Assembly: GCA_023548195.1 (NCBI GenBank)
Contig: JAJHZJ010000694.1
Location: 1,302,001-1,366,000, forward strand
DNA: 64,000 nt
Source: Bettongia penicillata ogilbyi
Taxonomy: Eukaryota > Chordata > Mammalia > Diprotodontia > Potoroidae
Direction of reading: 5' to 3'
Shown here piece by piece: positions 1 through 12,696 of this stretch. The position numbers were made by a program, and so were the translations under genes. Below the pieces are notes generated by a model. That model was given only the letters and a program-made list of their open reading frames with translations, was not told the DNA's origin and searched no databases. Position 1 is the first letter of the stretch, and every line of letters starts with the position of its first letter.

Positions 1-110
1 AAAGTCACCAGCCTCACTTTCTCCTCCAGAGCCATCGAGGTCCAGTGGTGAGATATTGATTGGGATGACTGGAGAGGGTCTCCCAGCAGAGAAATAAGTT
101 CATACTGGAT
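1..110. repeat. Marsupial SINE-like fragment
   Basis: A stretch with the wording 'gtcaccagcctcactttctc...ccagagccatc...gactggagag' resembles a segment I know from marsupial tRNA-type SINEs. It is cut by the window edge. I identified it from memory only. Confidence 0.35.
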
Positions 111-459
111 TCTAGGGATGCAAGCATGGGAATCAAGGAACAACTTTCCCCACATGTGGCTCTAGGGACTCCCATTAGACTTTCCAAAGTTTGTGTCATC
201 TCTCTAACTCTTCTCTCTCCAATCTTTCCAAAGTCTGTTTCCTCCATGTCTGCCACATCTCCCCTATAAGGAGCATCTTGAGCTCAAAGTTCCCTTAGTC
301 AATCAAGAGCCACATCTCCCTACACATGTCAGCAGCATCCCAGGACTGTTCTTCAGGAAACTGCCCTCACCCACCTGAGCAGGGGTGTTATAATTCTCTT
401 ATTTTATACTATTCTCACATTCAACATTCCAGCCCAAGCAGAATACTAGCTGTTCTCTG

Positions 460-860
460 ATATTGTCCTGCCCTCTCTTGTCTCTGTGTATTTGTGCATA
501 TTATCCCCCAGACCCATAAAGCACTCCTCCTTTGTTTCTGCCTGTTAAAATCATTCATTTCTTCAAAGCTCCGCTCTAGTTCTATGTCCTCCATGAAGCC
601 CTTCCCTTCTCATCTTAAAGCCCTCCCCTTCTCCTCTACCTCCTCAAATTTTCCTAGTGTATTTTGTCTGGATTTCTCTGTGGAACAAGTTACATTCTAA
701 ACTTTATAGTGTTATTTGCATATGTATCATGACCCCTTAAGACAATAAAAGACAGACCAAGCAGCAGCATCATTTTTCACTTTTATATTTCTATTATACA
801 GAACAGTGCTTTTGCCCACAGTAGGTGATTCATAAATGTTCAGTAAATTGAGCTGACAAT
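460..860 (+). repeat. L2-type LINE 3' end
   Basis: The sequence runs from an L2-like 'ttcaaagctccgctct...tcctccatgaagcccttccc' segment to a degraded 'cagtgctttt...acagtaggtgattcataaatg' end, in the order expected for a mammalian L2 3' region. It has many substitutions and no coding capacity. A second short copy of the 'agttccatgtcctccatgaagccctccc' part lies at 1310-1337, directly abutting a SINE, so L2 sequence was probably interrupted there too. Confidence 0.55.
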
Positions 861-1337
861 TTACAGCATGGAAAAGTTGATCAAATCCTTTCTCAAGAGT
901 AGATTTTTATGGGGACGGAGCAAGAGGAAGTACAAAGGAAGGAATAAAGAATGTGAAGAGAAGTCCCTGGGGAATAAAGACAAATGATGCCGGCTTCAGT
1001 GTTCCTGAGGGCATGTCCCATTTCCTTGAAGACATGAGGAGGTAGACAGTCAGAAACCAAGTGGAGTGGGAATACAAGAACTGTCCCAGTGCAGAAATGA
1101 GAGAACTCAGAAGGCAAAGATGGGAAAGTTGGTGTGCATGAATGTTTTCAATGCAAAGGGAAAAATATTAATTCTAACATAGTACTCTTTGATTTAGGCT
1201 TCAGTCCCCCAGAAACACTTTTATTGAATTTAACATTAATCTATATCTAAACCATTTCTAATTTGAGGGAAGAGTTGCTGCTCAGTCATTTCAATTATGT
1301 CTGTTTCTCTAGTTCCATGTCCTCCATGAAGCCCTCC

Positions 1338-1550
1338 CCTTCTTTTGGGGGTTTTCTTGGCAGAGACAGGAGAGTGGTTTGTCATTTCCTTCTCCAGCTC
1401 ATTTTACAAATGAGGCAACTGAGGCAAACAGGGTTAAATGACTTGCCCAGGGTCACACAGCTAGTAAATGTCTGAGACCAGATTTGAACTCGGGTCATTC
1501 TATCTCCAGGGTCCAATGCTCTACCCACAGTGCCACTTTATCAAAACTAG
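1338..1550 (-). repeat. Marsupial SINE (reverse orientation)
   Basis: This is the reverse complement of a tRNA/CORE-type SINE. In + orientation it shows 'ggtttgtcatttccttctccagctc', 'acaaatgaggcaactgaggcaaa', 'gacttgcccagggtcacaca' and 'gatttgaactcgggtc...ctctacccac'. These are the standard blocks of marsupial SINE1-like elements. It is fairly complete and moderately diverged. Confidence 0.8.
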
Positions 1551-1559
1551 CATAGCCTC

Positions 1560-3640
1560 TGACGTGACTCTCTGCTCCAAGAAGTTTTCAGAGAACATTT
1601 AGAAGAATCTTGAAGAAAGATCCTAACAGTTCCTTCCTGAACCACTTCCCCTTGAATTGAATTATAACCATTATCTTAACCTTAAATTTCAAAAAACAGA
1701 CACCATCCTTAGGTGGGTCATAGTACCAGCTACTCTAGGTAGTAGAGAGGCAATCATCTTATCTAGACAAGAATTGTTCCATTTCAAAGGAAGGTCTTAG
1801 ATTTTGTTCTTTCCATTTTCCTAAGAGGAAAAAAGGTTTTAGGTCAGAGAAATAGTATTTCTTAATATTTCCACTGAAACTAAAAGGGAGGTTTTCAAAT
1901 GTGCTTCTACAGTGAGCAAACTCAAACTTTTTTTTTCATGCAGATGCATTTTGCAGATGTACATTTGGGTTCTGTGAAAGTATGTTCTGCTGCCTGGGAA
2001 GCCAAGGGAGCAACTATAGACTGTAAGCCCTCCCCAGTTCCCAGGGAATCATGCCATGTCCCATTTCAAAGAGAAAGGCCAAGAGCAAACAGCACTGTCC
2101 TGTCCTGGAGCAGCTTGGTGGCAGAGAACGCCTGACACAGAGTTGATCTTTTCAAAGTGAAAAACCAACAAAACTGTGTACAAAATTGGATGTTTATTTT
2201 CACCATCTGCATGGCAATATGAGTTCAAGTTATAACGGCATCCGCTCTCCATCAGTATTAGGGAACCATTTAACCAGCCACATTCATTTGCTGATTATAA
2301 ACATGCACTAAAAAAAAAAGTGGCTAGTGACATGTGTATCCGCACCTGCTGCCTTTGTGTGCGTCAGTCAATTTCATGCCTAGGAAGCTCTGGGCTCCAT
2401 GGGGATGGCAATGGAAGCAGTTTTTTGTTTGTTTTGTTTTCCTGGGAAACAGCATAAACTGAGTTGGCTTAAAAATACACTTAGCACCAATAGAAGGAAA
2501 TAAATGGAAAATAGATGATGGTTGTAAATACAAACAAAAATGAGAATTTCCTAATGTTACAAGGCCCATTTGCCTGTAATTAGTAAATATAAATGGAAAA
2601 GTTTTTTACTGGCTCTGGAGCAAAAGTTAGCAGGAGGTCATTATGTGGAAGTCTCCTGACTATATAGAAAAGTTCTGTGACAGTTTACAAGGGCTTTGTA
2701 AATAAAGAATGGCAGGAGAAGATAGTGGGGAGGAGGATGGGTCAGATCCAAGAAGAGAAATCAGAAAGCATCCAGAATAGAAAGCAGGGTAGGGAATTTG
2801 GGGCTTTTTTTTTTTTTTTTACCAGGGCACTGGTAGCACTTGAAATAACTGAGCTTAACACCTAGTTAGGAAGGAAGAACCACAAATTTAGAAGCAGAAT
2901 GAACCATTCAGATTGACCGGTTCCCCCTCATTTATATATGAAGAAACTGAAACTGAGAATAATTAAATAAAATAGAAAGTGATCTCCCCAGCCTTGTCAC
3001 ACCTTACCCTATTTATTTCCCTTCCTCCATACCCACATCTACATACATACAAACATACACTGATCCGGGGTCTTTTCTTACAGGCAGCATCTTTGTTTAG
3101 CATGTCATGTACGATGTTGCTTGCCCCAGGGTCAAAAATTACTAGTTACAGTTCCGATGAGAAGACTGTCACAGATGTAACTCATGACTTAAACATCTGC
3201 AGATTCAACATTCAAAGGAGTTCATTTATCTAATTTTGAAGTAACCTTGAAATTTATGTAACCGGTCAGAGTTAGAACTTGGATCTCAGCAAACCATGAA
3301 TCTTGGGGGCCTGAACCACCCTTACAAAGTACCTCTTTGTCATCTACTGGTTACGGAAGGGTCACATGACTCTTAAACAAGTCTCATCTTCTCTAGGCAT
3401 TGTGTCTGATTTGAAAATAAGCCTGGGACCTATAAGTACCATAGCTGAACTTCAGGTCTAGTTTCAAAACAGGAATAGGGTTACCTAAGAAGGATATAGT
3501 TCAGTGGCTATTAAAATCAGTACATTTATCAACCTAACAGATGACCTAAGTGTAAGTTTTTAGTACCAACACAGCAGAAAAAGTAAGCATGCTCTCGTTC
3601 AAGTTCAGTTTGAGTCAGGAATATGGGATTATTCAAAATA
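1560..3640. other. Intergenic sequence, no gene seen
   Basis: I see no exon with flanking splice signals and no long ORF. A T-tract is at 2806-2820. A short diverged MIR-like piece ('ccccctcatttatatatgaagaaactgaaactgag') lies at 2925-2960. Otherwise it is unassigned sequence between SEPSECS and its downstream neighbour. Confidence 0.5.
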
Positions 3641-3715
3641 TCTACATACATCTACACACATATATGTACATATATCATATGTATGTATAGGTATATGTAC
3701 ACATACGCAAAGCCA
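3640..3715. repeat. Purine-pyrimidine simple repeat
   Basis: An imperfect (TACA/TATG)n run of alternating purine and pyrimidine. No gene signal is associated with it. Confidence 0.7.
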
Positions 3716-3874
3716 GAGACAATGCTGAAAGTATGATATACAAGAGTTGAGCAGTTCTTCCATTACATCCCATTTAGACTTTTGTGAAAAAATACTATAT
3801 TTAGGAACATTTAAAACAATGAAAAGAATAATAATGAGAATTATAGAAAAGCAATAAAAGTTACTTTGAGGACT

Positions 3875-4068
3875 GAAACTGTGGTCTAACGGGAAATTCT
3901 CTGATTGTGAAATCTGAGTTCAAATCCCATCTCCCCTAATTTACAACTTTTCTTACTTGGATATGGCACTGCTCCTCCCTTGGCCTCCATTTCATTATTT
4001 GTAAAATGAGGGGCTTAGACTAACGTGATCTTTTAGGTCCCTTGCCATGTCACATGATCCCAAATGAG
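3875..4068 (+). repeat. MIR/CORE-SINE copy
   Basis: The blocks 'tctgagttcaaatcccatctc', 'cttggcctccatttcattatttgtaaaatgag' and 'gatcttttaggtccc' follow the order of a marsupial tRNA/CORE SINE. The copy is diverged. Confidence 0.7.
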
Positions 4069-4589
4069 TCCCTAGGAGGAGAGGTTAAAGAACTTGAGAC
4101 TATTGAGTTTGGAAAAAATGGTAACTCAACACACACAACTACAGTTGTGTCTACACACAACTGATTCCACTGTTTTGAATGGCTTGGTTAAATCAGAACA
4201 ATCAAATGTGTCATAGATTAAGACACACTACAGACTGATACAGACGTACATATACAGACATGGGTGTACTATTCCATTCATATAAGGATAAATGTAAAAT
4301 ATGTTACTATGTAATATTTTACTAATGTAAGATGTGCATAGCTAAGGCATGGATTACTATTTGGAAAAGGAAAATGTTTCTTGTTTTCATCTATGTATTG
4401 CTTTATTAAAAGAACTGAACAGATATCCTTCATATTTTGGGGAAAAAAATTGGTTTCTGGAAAAGATGGCTATCAAGTGAAACTCATTTTAAAACCAATG
4501 CTGATTCCAAAAATGAAAAAATTTCAAAGTAAATCTAAATTTTTTAAAATAGTAACGGGCAGTTTAAGATGGTAGCCACTCTGTATAAC

Positions 4590-5345
4590 AGTACCAATGA
4601 TACTGGTTTTCTGTGTTCCAATTCTGCATCACCAGCTTCCTGTTGGACATTTCCAACTGGCTGCCCATAGGTATTTTAAATTCAACATCTGTAAGCAGAG
4701 TTCATCACCTTTCCTCCCCCCAAACTACCACCCTTCCTAGCTTTCTGTTTTTATTGAGGGTACTACTATCCTTTCAAGTCAATTCTACTTCCACAACTTC
4801 TCTTTAGAATGGCGATTTTTCTTCACCCACACCACGATTACTCTAGGTTAGGCCTTCATCACATTTTCCTACACGTTTACATAATTTCCTGATGGGTCTC
4901 CCTACCTTAAGACTTTTTGCACAATTACCAAAACAATTTGCCTAAAGCACAGGTCTCTGACCCTCTACAAACTCCATGGTCTCCCTATTTCTCCCTTTCA
5001 CAGACTCTGTGGTTCAGTCAGAGGGGCCTTCCTGATGTTTCTTTTTCACAATGTCCCATCTCCTCTCACCCTGTCTTTGCAATGCCTGAAAGGGAATACC
5101 CTTCCTCAGCTCTACTTCTTAGAATTCAGTGTCCTTCAAAGCCCAGCTGATATGCCTCTTCCTGGCTGCTGGTGTCTCCTCCCATCCTTTCCTGTCCTGC
5201 CCTGGCCCCCATCGCCCAATTACCTTGCATAGAGTTGTATATGGACATCTTCTCTCCCCCTATAAAAGCTCCTCAAAGGCAGGGATTATTCCATTTGAGT
5301 TTTGTATACCAGGGTCTAATCCACCATAGGTACTTGTAGTTGATT
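4590..5345 (+). repeat. L2-type LINE 3' region
   Basis: Recognisable L2 blocks in sense order: 'ggctgcccataggtattttaaattcaacatctg', 'ccttcaaagcccagctgatatgcctcttcctg' and 'aagctcctcaaaggcagggatta', then a 'accataggtactt' tail. Short open frames here (for example 4917-5150) are broken fragments of this repeat, not genes. Confidence 0.65.
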
Positions 5346-5464
5346 TTACTGAGAGTTACAGTATCACCTAGCAGCTGGCTTTCCCTCTTCTAGAAACTCC
5401 CATTGCTAAATCACCTCCCTCCAACTTTTCACCCCCTAGTCTAGGGACTTCATAAAAGAATTTC

Positions 5465-5555
5465 TTCTGTAAAACTTGGACTCAGTCAAAAAGCTGCACA
5501 CAAGCATCTGGAAGGCCACATGTGGCCTCAAGGTCGCAGGTTCCCCACCCCTGTG
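5465..5555. mobile_element. hAT-like terminal fragment
   Basis: One half of a palindromic DNA transposon: 'gtaaaacttggactcagtc...ggccacatgtggcctcaaggtcgcaggttccccacccctg'. The same inverted-repeat arm occurs at 43608, 48615 and 63520. The other arm is missing. Confidence 0.6.
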
Positions 5556-6394
5556 ACTTAGACAATATCAATTTCTTCCAAACCTGGAAATCTAAGGCTA
5601 GATTCATAGAACCTTTAATTGTCTCTGTCCCAGTAAAGACAAAGTGCTAAGCTTGACTCTAAACTTGATGCAACATCTAGTATAACTTTCCAATTACTTA
5701 GCATCACTTTAGTGACAACCAGGAATTATCTATGTATACATTTAGATATATAGCTATGTGTACATACAAACACACAAAACAGATACAACACCAAAAGTGC
5801 AATATGCAAGTGAATAAACCTTCCATTATACCATTAAAACTTAAGTGATAATTATGAATTGTCAAGCACTGGGTCATGGCCACCCAGGACAAGATACTTT
5901 ATATATGTACTTATTCACGTGTGTGATTACACATTCTAAAGAGTGATTAACCCGTAATTAGACAGTGGTTACAATATGATACACTACGTGTGGCCGTTTT
6001 TTATCCAAGAGAACACCAACAGCATACTTTTCTGAACTACTTAAAGTAGTTCATCATCAGTTTCAAAGTTTGAAACAGTCTACAAGAATAGATGGATTTT
6101 GCTGCATTTTCAAGCACGGTTGTGCAGAATAGATTAAATAACACTAGCCTACCTGCTTTTCCTCTGGTAATAAGAAACAGACCAGAAACTAAATAACAAA
6201 ATTAATATAACTAGTCATTCTATTGTGAATTTAGTATAATAATAACCTTATCGAGTGACTGATTTGCTATGCTTGGCTGATTGCATCAAAAGCTTTGATC
6301 AATTAATATAAATGATATAAGGTCTCTTACATATAGGTAGATGTACATATAACCAATTTTATCAGTCAATTCATCTATGTTCCTCTCCAGCAGC

Positions 6395-6605
6395 AGTGAC
6401 CTCATGGAGAACTCATCCCTGGACCCAGGAAAACCTAGATTCAGGAATTATCTCTGACACATATAATGGTTATGTGGTTATGCTAAGGCATTTAACAACC
6501 TTATATAGAAAGGGTGCTAAATTACATTATCAGAGTTTCCTCATCTGGGAGTTTTCTGTATCAAGCAGATCACAGGTTCAGTCCCCGTCTCACTTTATGA
6601 TACAT
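6395..6605 (+). repeat. Marsupial SINE copy
   Basis: 'gaaaacctagattcaggaat...tctctgacacatataatggttatgtggtt' followed by 'agagtttcctcatctgggagttttctgta...atcacaggttcagtcccc' matches the body of a common marsupial tRNA-type SINE. The accidental open frame 6396-6629 lies inside it and is not a gene. Confidence 0.65.
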
Positions 6606-6639
6606 CATGTTAACTTTGTAGTGTTGTGACCTGAAAATT

Positions 6640-9600
6640 TCACTTGTATAAAATAAAAGCCAATTATATTCTACATGAGTTTAAAGGCATTTTTCAAAAT
6701 TAAATGCAAAGGGTAATTGAAAGACTCCCAAATAAAAAGCTTGAAAAAGTTGTTTCCTGAAAAGTTTCAGAAAATTTACCTAAAATCAATTAACTTTTTA
6801 AAATTAAAGCTAGGCCAGGGACTAAAAAACAATAATGGTCAAAATCCTACAGGATAAACTAGATTTCAATGGGGAACAGAAATGGAATTCCAATTCAACT
6901 TAATGCAGCTTAATTTTATTAAATTAAAATTATACCTACAGAGTTCAAACATGAAGCTTTGCAAGTCTGGAATGGACAGTGATGTGGATTTGCATAATTT
7001 CTGCATTTCCAAATAAAGGACTACATGATTTAGAAAACCCTTTAATGGTTTTAAGTTTCCTGTCTCTAACAAATCCTTTGCAGTGGCTGCTAGGATCCTT
7101 TTTTTAAAAAAAATCAAGAATCATGGTTCATGGTTCTCATTACAGGTATGGCTACTGTAGCTGATTTCTGAACAAGTTTGAAATTAAATAACTGACCAGA
7201 GATATAAACTGTGCCAAGAATGTATAAAAGAAAAAAAGCAAAGATTTTGATAGAGGTCCTTTCAGATTTTATTTGCACATAGGACAAAATAAAACACAAT
7301 TCACTAGTATTTGATGACTTTTTAAAAAAAATTATGTATGTATGCTTTTTTATTTTTAACATCAAACACCAAAAGTATTTCTGGACACAATGGTTTCATT
7401 CGGCAAAACAAGAAGATGAATGATTAGTTGTCATTCACTGGTATCAGTTTCCCATTATAATGGTAAAACAAAAAACCCATTCTCTACAAAAACAGACAAT
7501 TCTTCACATCTTAGTTAAGATTAAAGCCAAGACAAATTGCTACCAATAAAAGAGCACAAACATTCCTGGAATTTCTGTATGGCCTGAGATGGAACAATGT
7601 ACATTAGGTGAGAAATTACAAAAATATGCTTATTGATCTTGCACTTGTCTTGTGGCATCCAAAAAATTAAAAAGAGCATAAAAATAAAATTATGGTACCA
7701 AAGGATAAGGTGATAATTCTTTATCATACAAAGGACTAGATACACAAATAAAAATTAATACAATGTGCTGGACTACAGAAAAAGTTTATTATAACTACAA
7801 ACAGCTCTTTTCAGTTTGTGTCACTGTTAAAAGTATGAATACTTTTTTTTAAGAAAACCGATTTGCATTTTCTTAAAGACATTGTAACACTTCTGATACC
7901 CAAACTTCAATGCTAGAAATTTGCTATTTTTAAAAAATCAGTTAAGTAAAAAAAAAAGATAACCATTTCAAGTCCTCAAATTTTTATTACATGGAAAGTT
8001 TTTAATCCAAATTTATATGTATAGTGATTAATTTCTTTGGGAGTTCCTGGAATGGATGTGGAATAGTTCTAACTATAAGAATAAGTTTTTTTTAATATTA
8101 AAATGTGAATCAACTTTAATGCCAAATCTGAATTTTAAATGTTACTGAACTCAAAAGACTTAATAGCATGATACAAAGACTAGAATTTATTTTTTAATTT
8201 TGACTAGCACAAGTTAAGCATGAATACCATACCATGTTATGTGCAGTTAAATAAAATATGCCTTAGAAAATTATCAGTTATATGGGTCAATACAAGTTTA
8301 AATGAGATGGAAGTAAAAATATCTATCCCTCTAAATCATCACCAAGCTCTCTAATATATAAATGTTACTGTGCTAAATAATAGTTACATTCAACTACTTA
8401 ATAAGATTATCAACAAATAAAATTAAATCTTTAAAAGTTATAGTTATTGATACTGGGCTCCTTTTGGTGCCACTTTTTCCACTAGTAAACCAAAAAATCA
8501 TTAGCATAAGGCTAAAAGAGTCAATTGTAAATAAAAACCTGATCTCAAATACATTAAAATGTTCATATACAGCAGTAAGAGACATTTTGCTAAAATTATG
8601 TTATATTAAAATCAGCATTTGGTTTTTTCAAAGATATTCCACTACTGTTTATTTTAAAAAATTAAATCACTTTAGCCTAGGCCATTGGATTTACTGTAAC
8701 TTAAGAATCTTTCTATGCAGAGATAGGAAATACCTCTGCTGGAATTAATATATAACAACTGAATTATGAACCCAGCCACAGAAAAAATTTGCCATAAACA
8801 ATATATAATATATAATCACATGTGCATGAGCACGTTATATACTGTTAACAATGTATGTTATGTGTTACATACATTTACGCTGTATGTTTTGGGGTTAGAC
8901 AACATGCTCAAAATACTTTTTATTTTTGTGATTACAAAGCTGTTTTAGTGTCAATAAGAATTTAAACCAGAAATCTAATCTAATCTTAAGCTAAATGATG
9001 ATCACACAATATAGATGACTTGTTCTATAAAACAATTTTGGCTTACATGTATATTAAACAGCAACGCCAGCATTTACATTTGCATCATTACTTAATTTCC
9101 TTTCCCAGACTCTAGAGATTCTGTTACATCTGATTAGCTTTTTATTTGTCCTACAATCCCATTTCAAACTGTAAAAATTTAAAAAAAACCAACATGATCA
9201 TTGCACAATGTTTTTATTCAGGAATATTTATGTTAAATGAGTCAAAAATTCAAAAGTAAATTTAATTTTAGAAATATTGTTGGAATTTAAAAGATAACTC
9301 CCAATAAAAACATAGGTATGAATGTGATGCTTGTAATATAAAATTTCCTAATTAAGTGTTTTAAGGAAGATAGATTTTTAAGACATTATTACATTTATAA
9401 AATATTCCTTTTACATTTAGTGGAACTTGTATAAGTTGTAGCCAATGTTTGACAATAAACAAAGTTTAACTAATGCTTCATGTAAGCCCAAATACCAGAA
9501 AATTCTCTCTTTAAAGTAAGTTTAATTTGCCAAATCAATCAAAAAAAATGCAAGCATGAAATCAAAGGTATAGTTAAGTCTCAATTGGGAGTTTTTCTGG

Positions 9601-9970
9601 CATTTTGATCTATACGGAACATAAGCCAAATATTTTACATATATCACAGTTATTAAGTTAAAAAATTTCAGGAACACCTCATGAGAAGCAACTATTTTCA
9701 CACTATGTTATAATTTTCTACCCTAGCAGATGCTTATGTCCAAATATGTTTGATTCAATCAATCCTAGTGTTGGCTGCCCTCCAAAAGATTATGTAAGAA
9801 TGTTACCTTACAGCAGATAGATTCAAAAGATCAAATATTATGAGCTTCAAAAAAAAGGATGTGTATGTGCATTTAAAAATTTGCTTTAATAAAAATGCAA
9901 TTTTGGAAGTATTAATGTTGACCATCACTTATGCTTCTTATATATCAAAATACAGGATATTTGTTCAAGG
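6640..9970. other. Repeat-poor AT-rich stretch 3' of SEPSECS
   Basis: There are 3.3 kb with no recognisable L1, L2, hAT or SINE, unlike the rest of the window. It contains no long ORF on either strand (the longest is ~94 codons and has no family resemblance). It may include distal 3' UTR of SEPSECS on the minus strand, since many AATAAA hexamers occur on that strand, or simply unique intergenic DNA. Confidence 0.45.
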
Positions 9971-9974
9971 AATC

Positions 9975-10165
9975 TGAGATCAAAGAATTTTAGAACAGAA
10001 AGGGATCTTAAATATTAATCCTTTAATTTTATGGATAAGGAAACTGAAGCCCAAAGATTAACTGACCTCCTCAAGGTTATACAATGAGACAATGACAAAC
10101 TTGGGATGAAAAGACAGGCCTCCTAATTCCCAGTCTAGTACTTTGGTCACTCCATCACACATTGT
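9975..10165 (-). repeat. MIR/THER-type SINE in the SEPSECS 3' flank
   Basis: 'ttagaacagaaagggatcttaaat...tttatggataaggaaactgaagcccaaag...cctcctaattcccagtctagtactttggtcac' is the classic ancient mammalian CORE-SINE layout. It may lie within a long 3' UTR or just beyond it. The orientation assignment is tentative. Confidence 0.6.
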
Positions 10166-10537
10166 GAACCCATAGGGAAGCATTTCATTAAAAAGTAAAA
10201 TTAAATAACTAAAGTCACCACAGAAAATTTGAAAAATTCACTATTTCTTGAAATTTTATTTTAATGATTTTTAAAAATTTTATTTACATTAATAAAAGCA
10301 AAATAATGAGCATGTTTTTAATCACTCTTCCTTAGGCTATGCCTATTTATCAATCAAAATATTAACTATATAACCAGACAAATATAATGTGTAAATAAGG
10401 GAACATAGTGAGGAAAAAGAGCAGCTCAAATATTTCAAAGAGAATTATAGGCAATTTTATTATCATTACATTAGTAAGGACTACTTGAATAAAAGTGCAT
10501 AGCTGACTACTTTTCAGTTAGAAAAATGTTAAGTGTA

Positions 10538-10543
10538 TTTTAT
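10538..10543 (-). promoter_or_regulatory. SEPSECS: Candidate SEPSECS poly(A) signal
   Basis: This is AATAAA on the minus strand, about 210 nt 3' of the stop codon. Further AATAAA hexamers occur at 10461-10456 and 10260-10255 and below. In such AT-rich sequence these arise by chance, so this is only the first candidate; a longer 3' UTR running toward 6.6 kb is equally possible. Confidence 0.25.
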
Positions 10544-10750
10544 TCTACGGAAGATTATAAAGATTGAGGCATAATTATGAAACTGCCCAAGAATCAAAAG
10601 ATAATAATCATTTGTTAACTCAATACACTCTCTATTCAAGTTCATTAACTAAATATTTTCAAAGGAATGATTAATTTTAAAAAATTATGATTATCCATTG
10701 CAGTTATATTTAAGATTTACTTCAAACTATAAACAGAAGCACTGCAAATG

Positions 10751-11045
10751 TCAGGAATAAACCTCTTTGCATTCATCGAGAACATGTGCTTTATCCAGAC
10801 TTAAGGTCATTTCTTGAATATTCACATCTTCAGTGGCATTACAATTATCATTCTCTTTGCTTTTTTCTTTTCTCACTGACTTCAAGCACTTATCAAGCCT
10901 TTTTATGAACAATTCTACATCCTGTTTTTTCATTCCAATTGCTGATGCAGCATTGAGGTAAGCACAAGGATAGTTATTCGAATGTGACATAAAGCCTTTG
11001 AAAGCATAGCCATTCACAGTTTGCAGAATCCCCAGAGGCACAGCC
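10751..11045 (-). CDS. SEPSECS: SEPSECS terminal coding exon
   Basis: This exon encodes the C-terminal ~97 residues of O-phosphoseryl-tRNA(Sec):selenocysteinyl-tRNA synthase, the PLP enzyme that converts phosphoseryl-tRNA(Sec) to Sec-tRNA(Sec) with selenophosphate. Recognised strings are [20 protein letters not shown] and [16 protein letters not shown], nearly identical to the human protein as I recall it. The acceptor is TTTCAG at 11051-11046. The first exon base completes the arginine codon split with the exon at 12509. The stop TGA is at 10753-10751. The last ~25 residues are acidic and polar and differ from the human tail, while the upstream part is strongly conserved. AT-rich 3' UTR follows at lower coordinates. 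Confidence 0.97.
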
Positions 11046-11299
11046 CTGAAAGGAAAAATTTGGTGAATTATTAGCTACTTAAGACATTTGATGCTATTAA
11101 CATCACACCACCTACACATTTTAAAATGCAAAGTATAAGATATATAATATACATATACATACATACACACACATGTCGAGAAAAACCCCATACATCAACA
11201 TTACTATAAATATATAGCCTTAGTCCAACTGTAAGAGTCCCTAAAAACAAGCCTATGCCACTGTTAGCTGGCGTCAGTGAGCCCACTTTAATATCTTGC

Positions 11300-11450
11300 A
11301 TCCCTCAACCAACAAGCACTTGTTTATTTTCTACTGTGTCCTCAGCACTATGTTGAGCATGCGTTCTAAGTGACACAGAAGGGACAGTCAAGTCCCTGAT
11401 CCAACTTGCTGTTCTCATACTGGTGGCAGGTAGCGGGGCAGGCAGGCAAT
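11300..11450. repeat. Ancient interspersed repeat fragment
   Basis: 'caaccaacaagcacttgtttattttctactgtgtcctcagcactatgttgagc' is a decayed form of the widespread 'caacaagcatttattaagcacctactatgtg' repeat start. Related pieces occur at 13255, 18700, 25597 and 37400. I cannot assign the family by eye. Confidence 0.5.
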
Positions 11451-11554
11451 TATTAACAGTCAACTCTTAACAAGAGTTTCAAATGTCTGATTTTTATTTG
11501 CACACTTGCAGCAGAGGGCCTCCATGAACCAGAGGCACTTCTTTAGAAACCAGA

Positions 11555-11700
11555 GAGCACTACCTCTGTGACCTTGGGCAAGTCACATCCCTTCTCTGAA
11601 CTTCCCTTTCTCATTTGTAAAATGAAAAGTTTAAACACAGTGCCGCCTAATATCCCTTCAAGCTCTTTACCTACAATCCTATGCACTAGAGTCATTTGGT
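11555..11700 (+). repeat. MIR/CORE-SINE copy
   Basis: 'ctgtgaccttgggcaagtcacatcccttctctgaac...tcatttgtaaaatgaaaa...cccttcaagctctttacctacaatcctatg' is the core of a MIR-like SINE within the last SEPSECS intron region (11046-12508). Confidence 0.75.
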
Positions 11701-12507
11701 AGTCAGTTTAAAAAAAATCAACCTATATAAAAACAAACAAAAGCAAAGCTGAAGGTTAGGTCAAGATGACAAGTTTAAAAGAACCAAACTGAGATGCATA
11801 CAGCAGAAGTTCATCAAAGAAGAACATGGAGTAATCAAAGGTAAAAGAGCTTATCATCTGATAGGAAATCCTTGCCCTTTATCTACTCCACAAAGAAATG
11901 TAAACTCTTTAACTTAAGCAAATAAAGAATATTTACATCAAAATATTTGAGTTCTTTTTTCTCCATGACCTAATAAAAAATTAAATGAAATGATCCAGAT
12001 TTCGTATGCATTTTTTTTCAAGTTAAACATTCACAGATAAAATTTTCAAGTGAATTTTCCCAGAAATAGAATTCCACACTCTATTTAACTCAAAAACCAA
12101 CTTTTGACAATTACTTTTTTATTAGAAGCTGCTGGTAAAATCACCATTTTTGTTTACAACACAAAAAATTATACTTGCAATCACTTAAAATAATCACCTT
12201 AGAATAATTAGTTTCCTATTTACCAAGAGTTTGATTTTTTTAAACTTTGAAATCTTTAAAAAAATAGACAAGATGTTCTCTCTAGAATGCTTCAAGTATA
12301 AAAATATCTAAAAATGGAGACAATGGGCTAGATGACATTGTCAAGTTCTTAATAGTACTTTTGGAAAGAACCAGTCTTCTCTTCAATAGTCCCCAAGTAT
12401 GCTTTATAATATATTTAACATATGAATGTTATGTAAAATACAGATATTAAACATCAAACTTAAAAAGCCAAATTCAAAACACAAATCACCTCTCTCAAAA
12501 ATGCTTA

Positions 12508-12696
<189 letters not shown>

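Noticed and set aside
8464..8748. 94-codon + strand frame in the repeat-poor region
   Set aside because: AT-driven composition (I, K, N, F, Y rich), no family resemblance, and an overlapping frame on the other strand.
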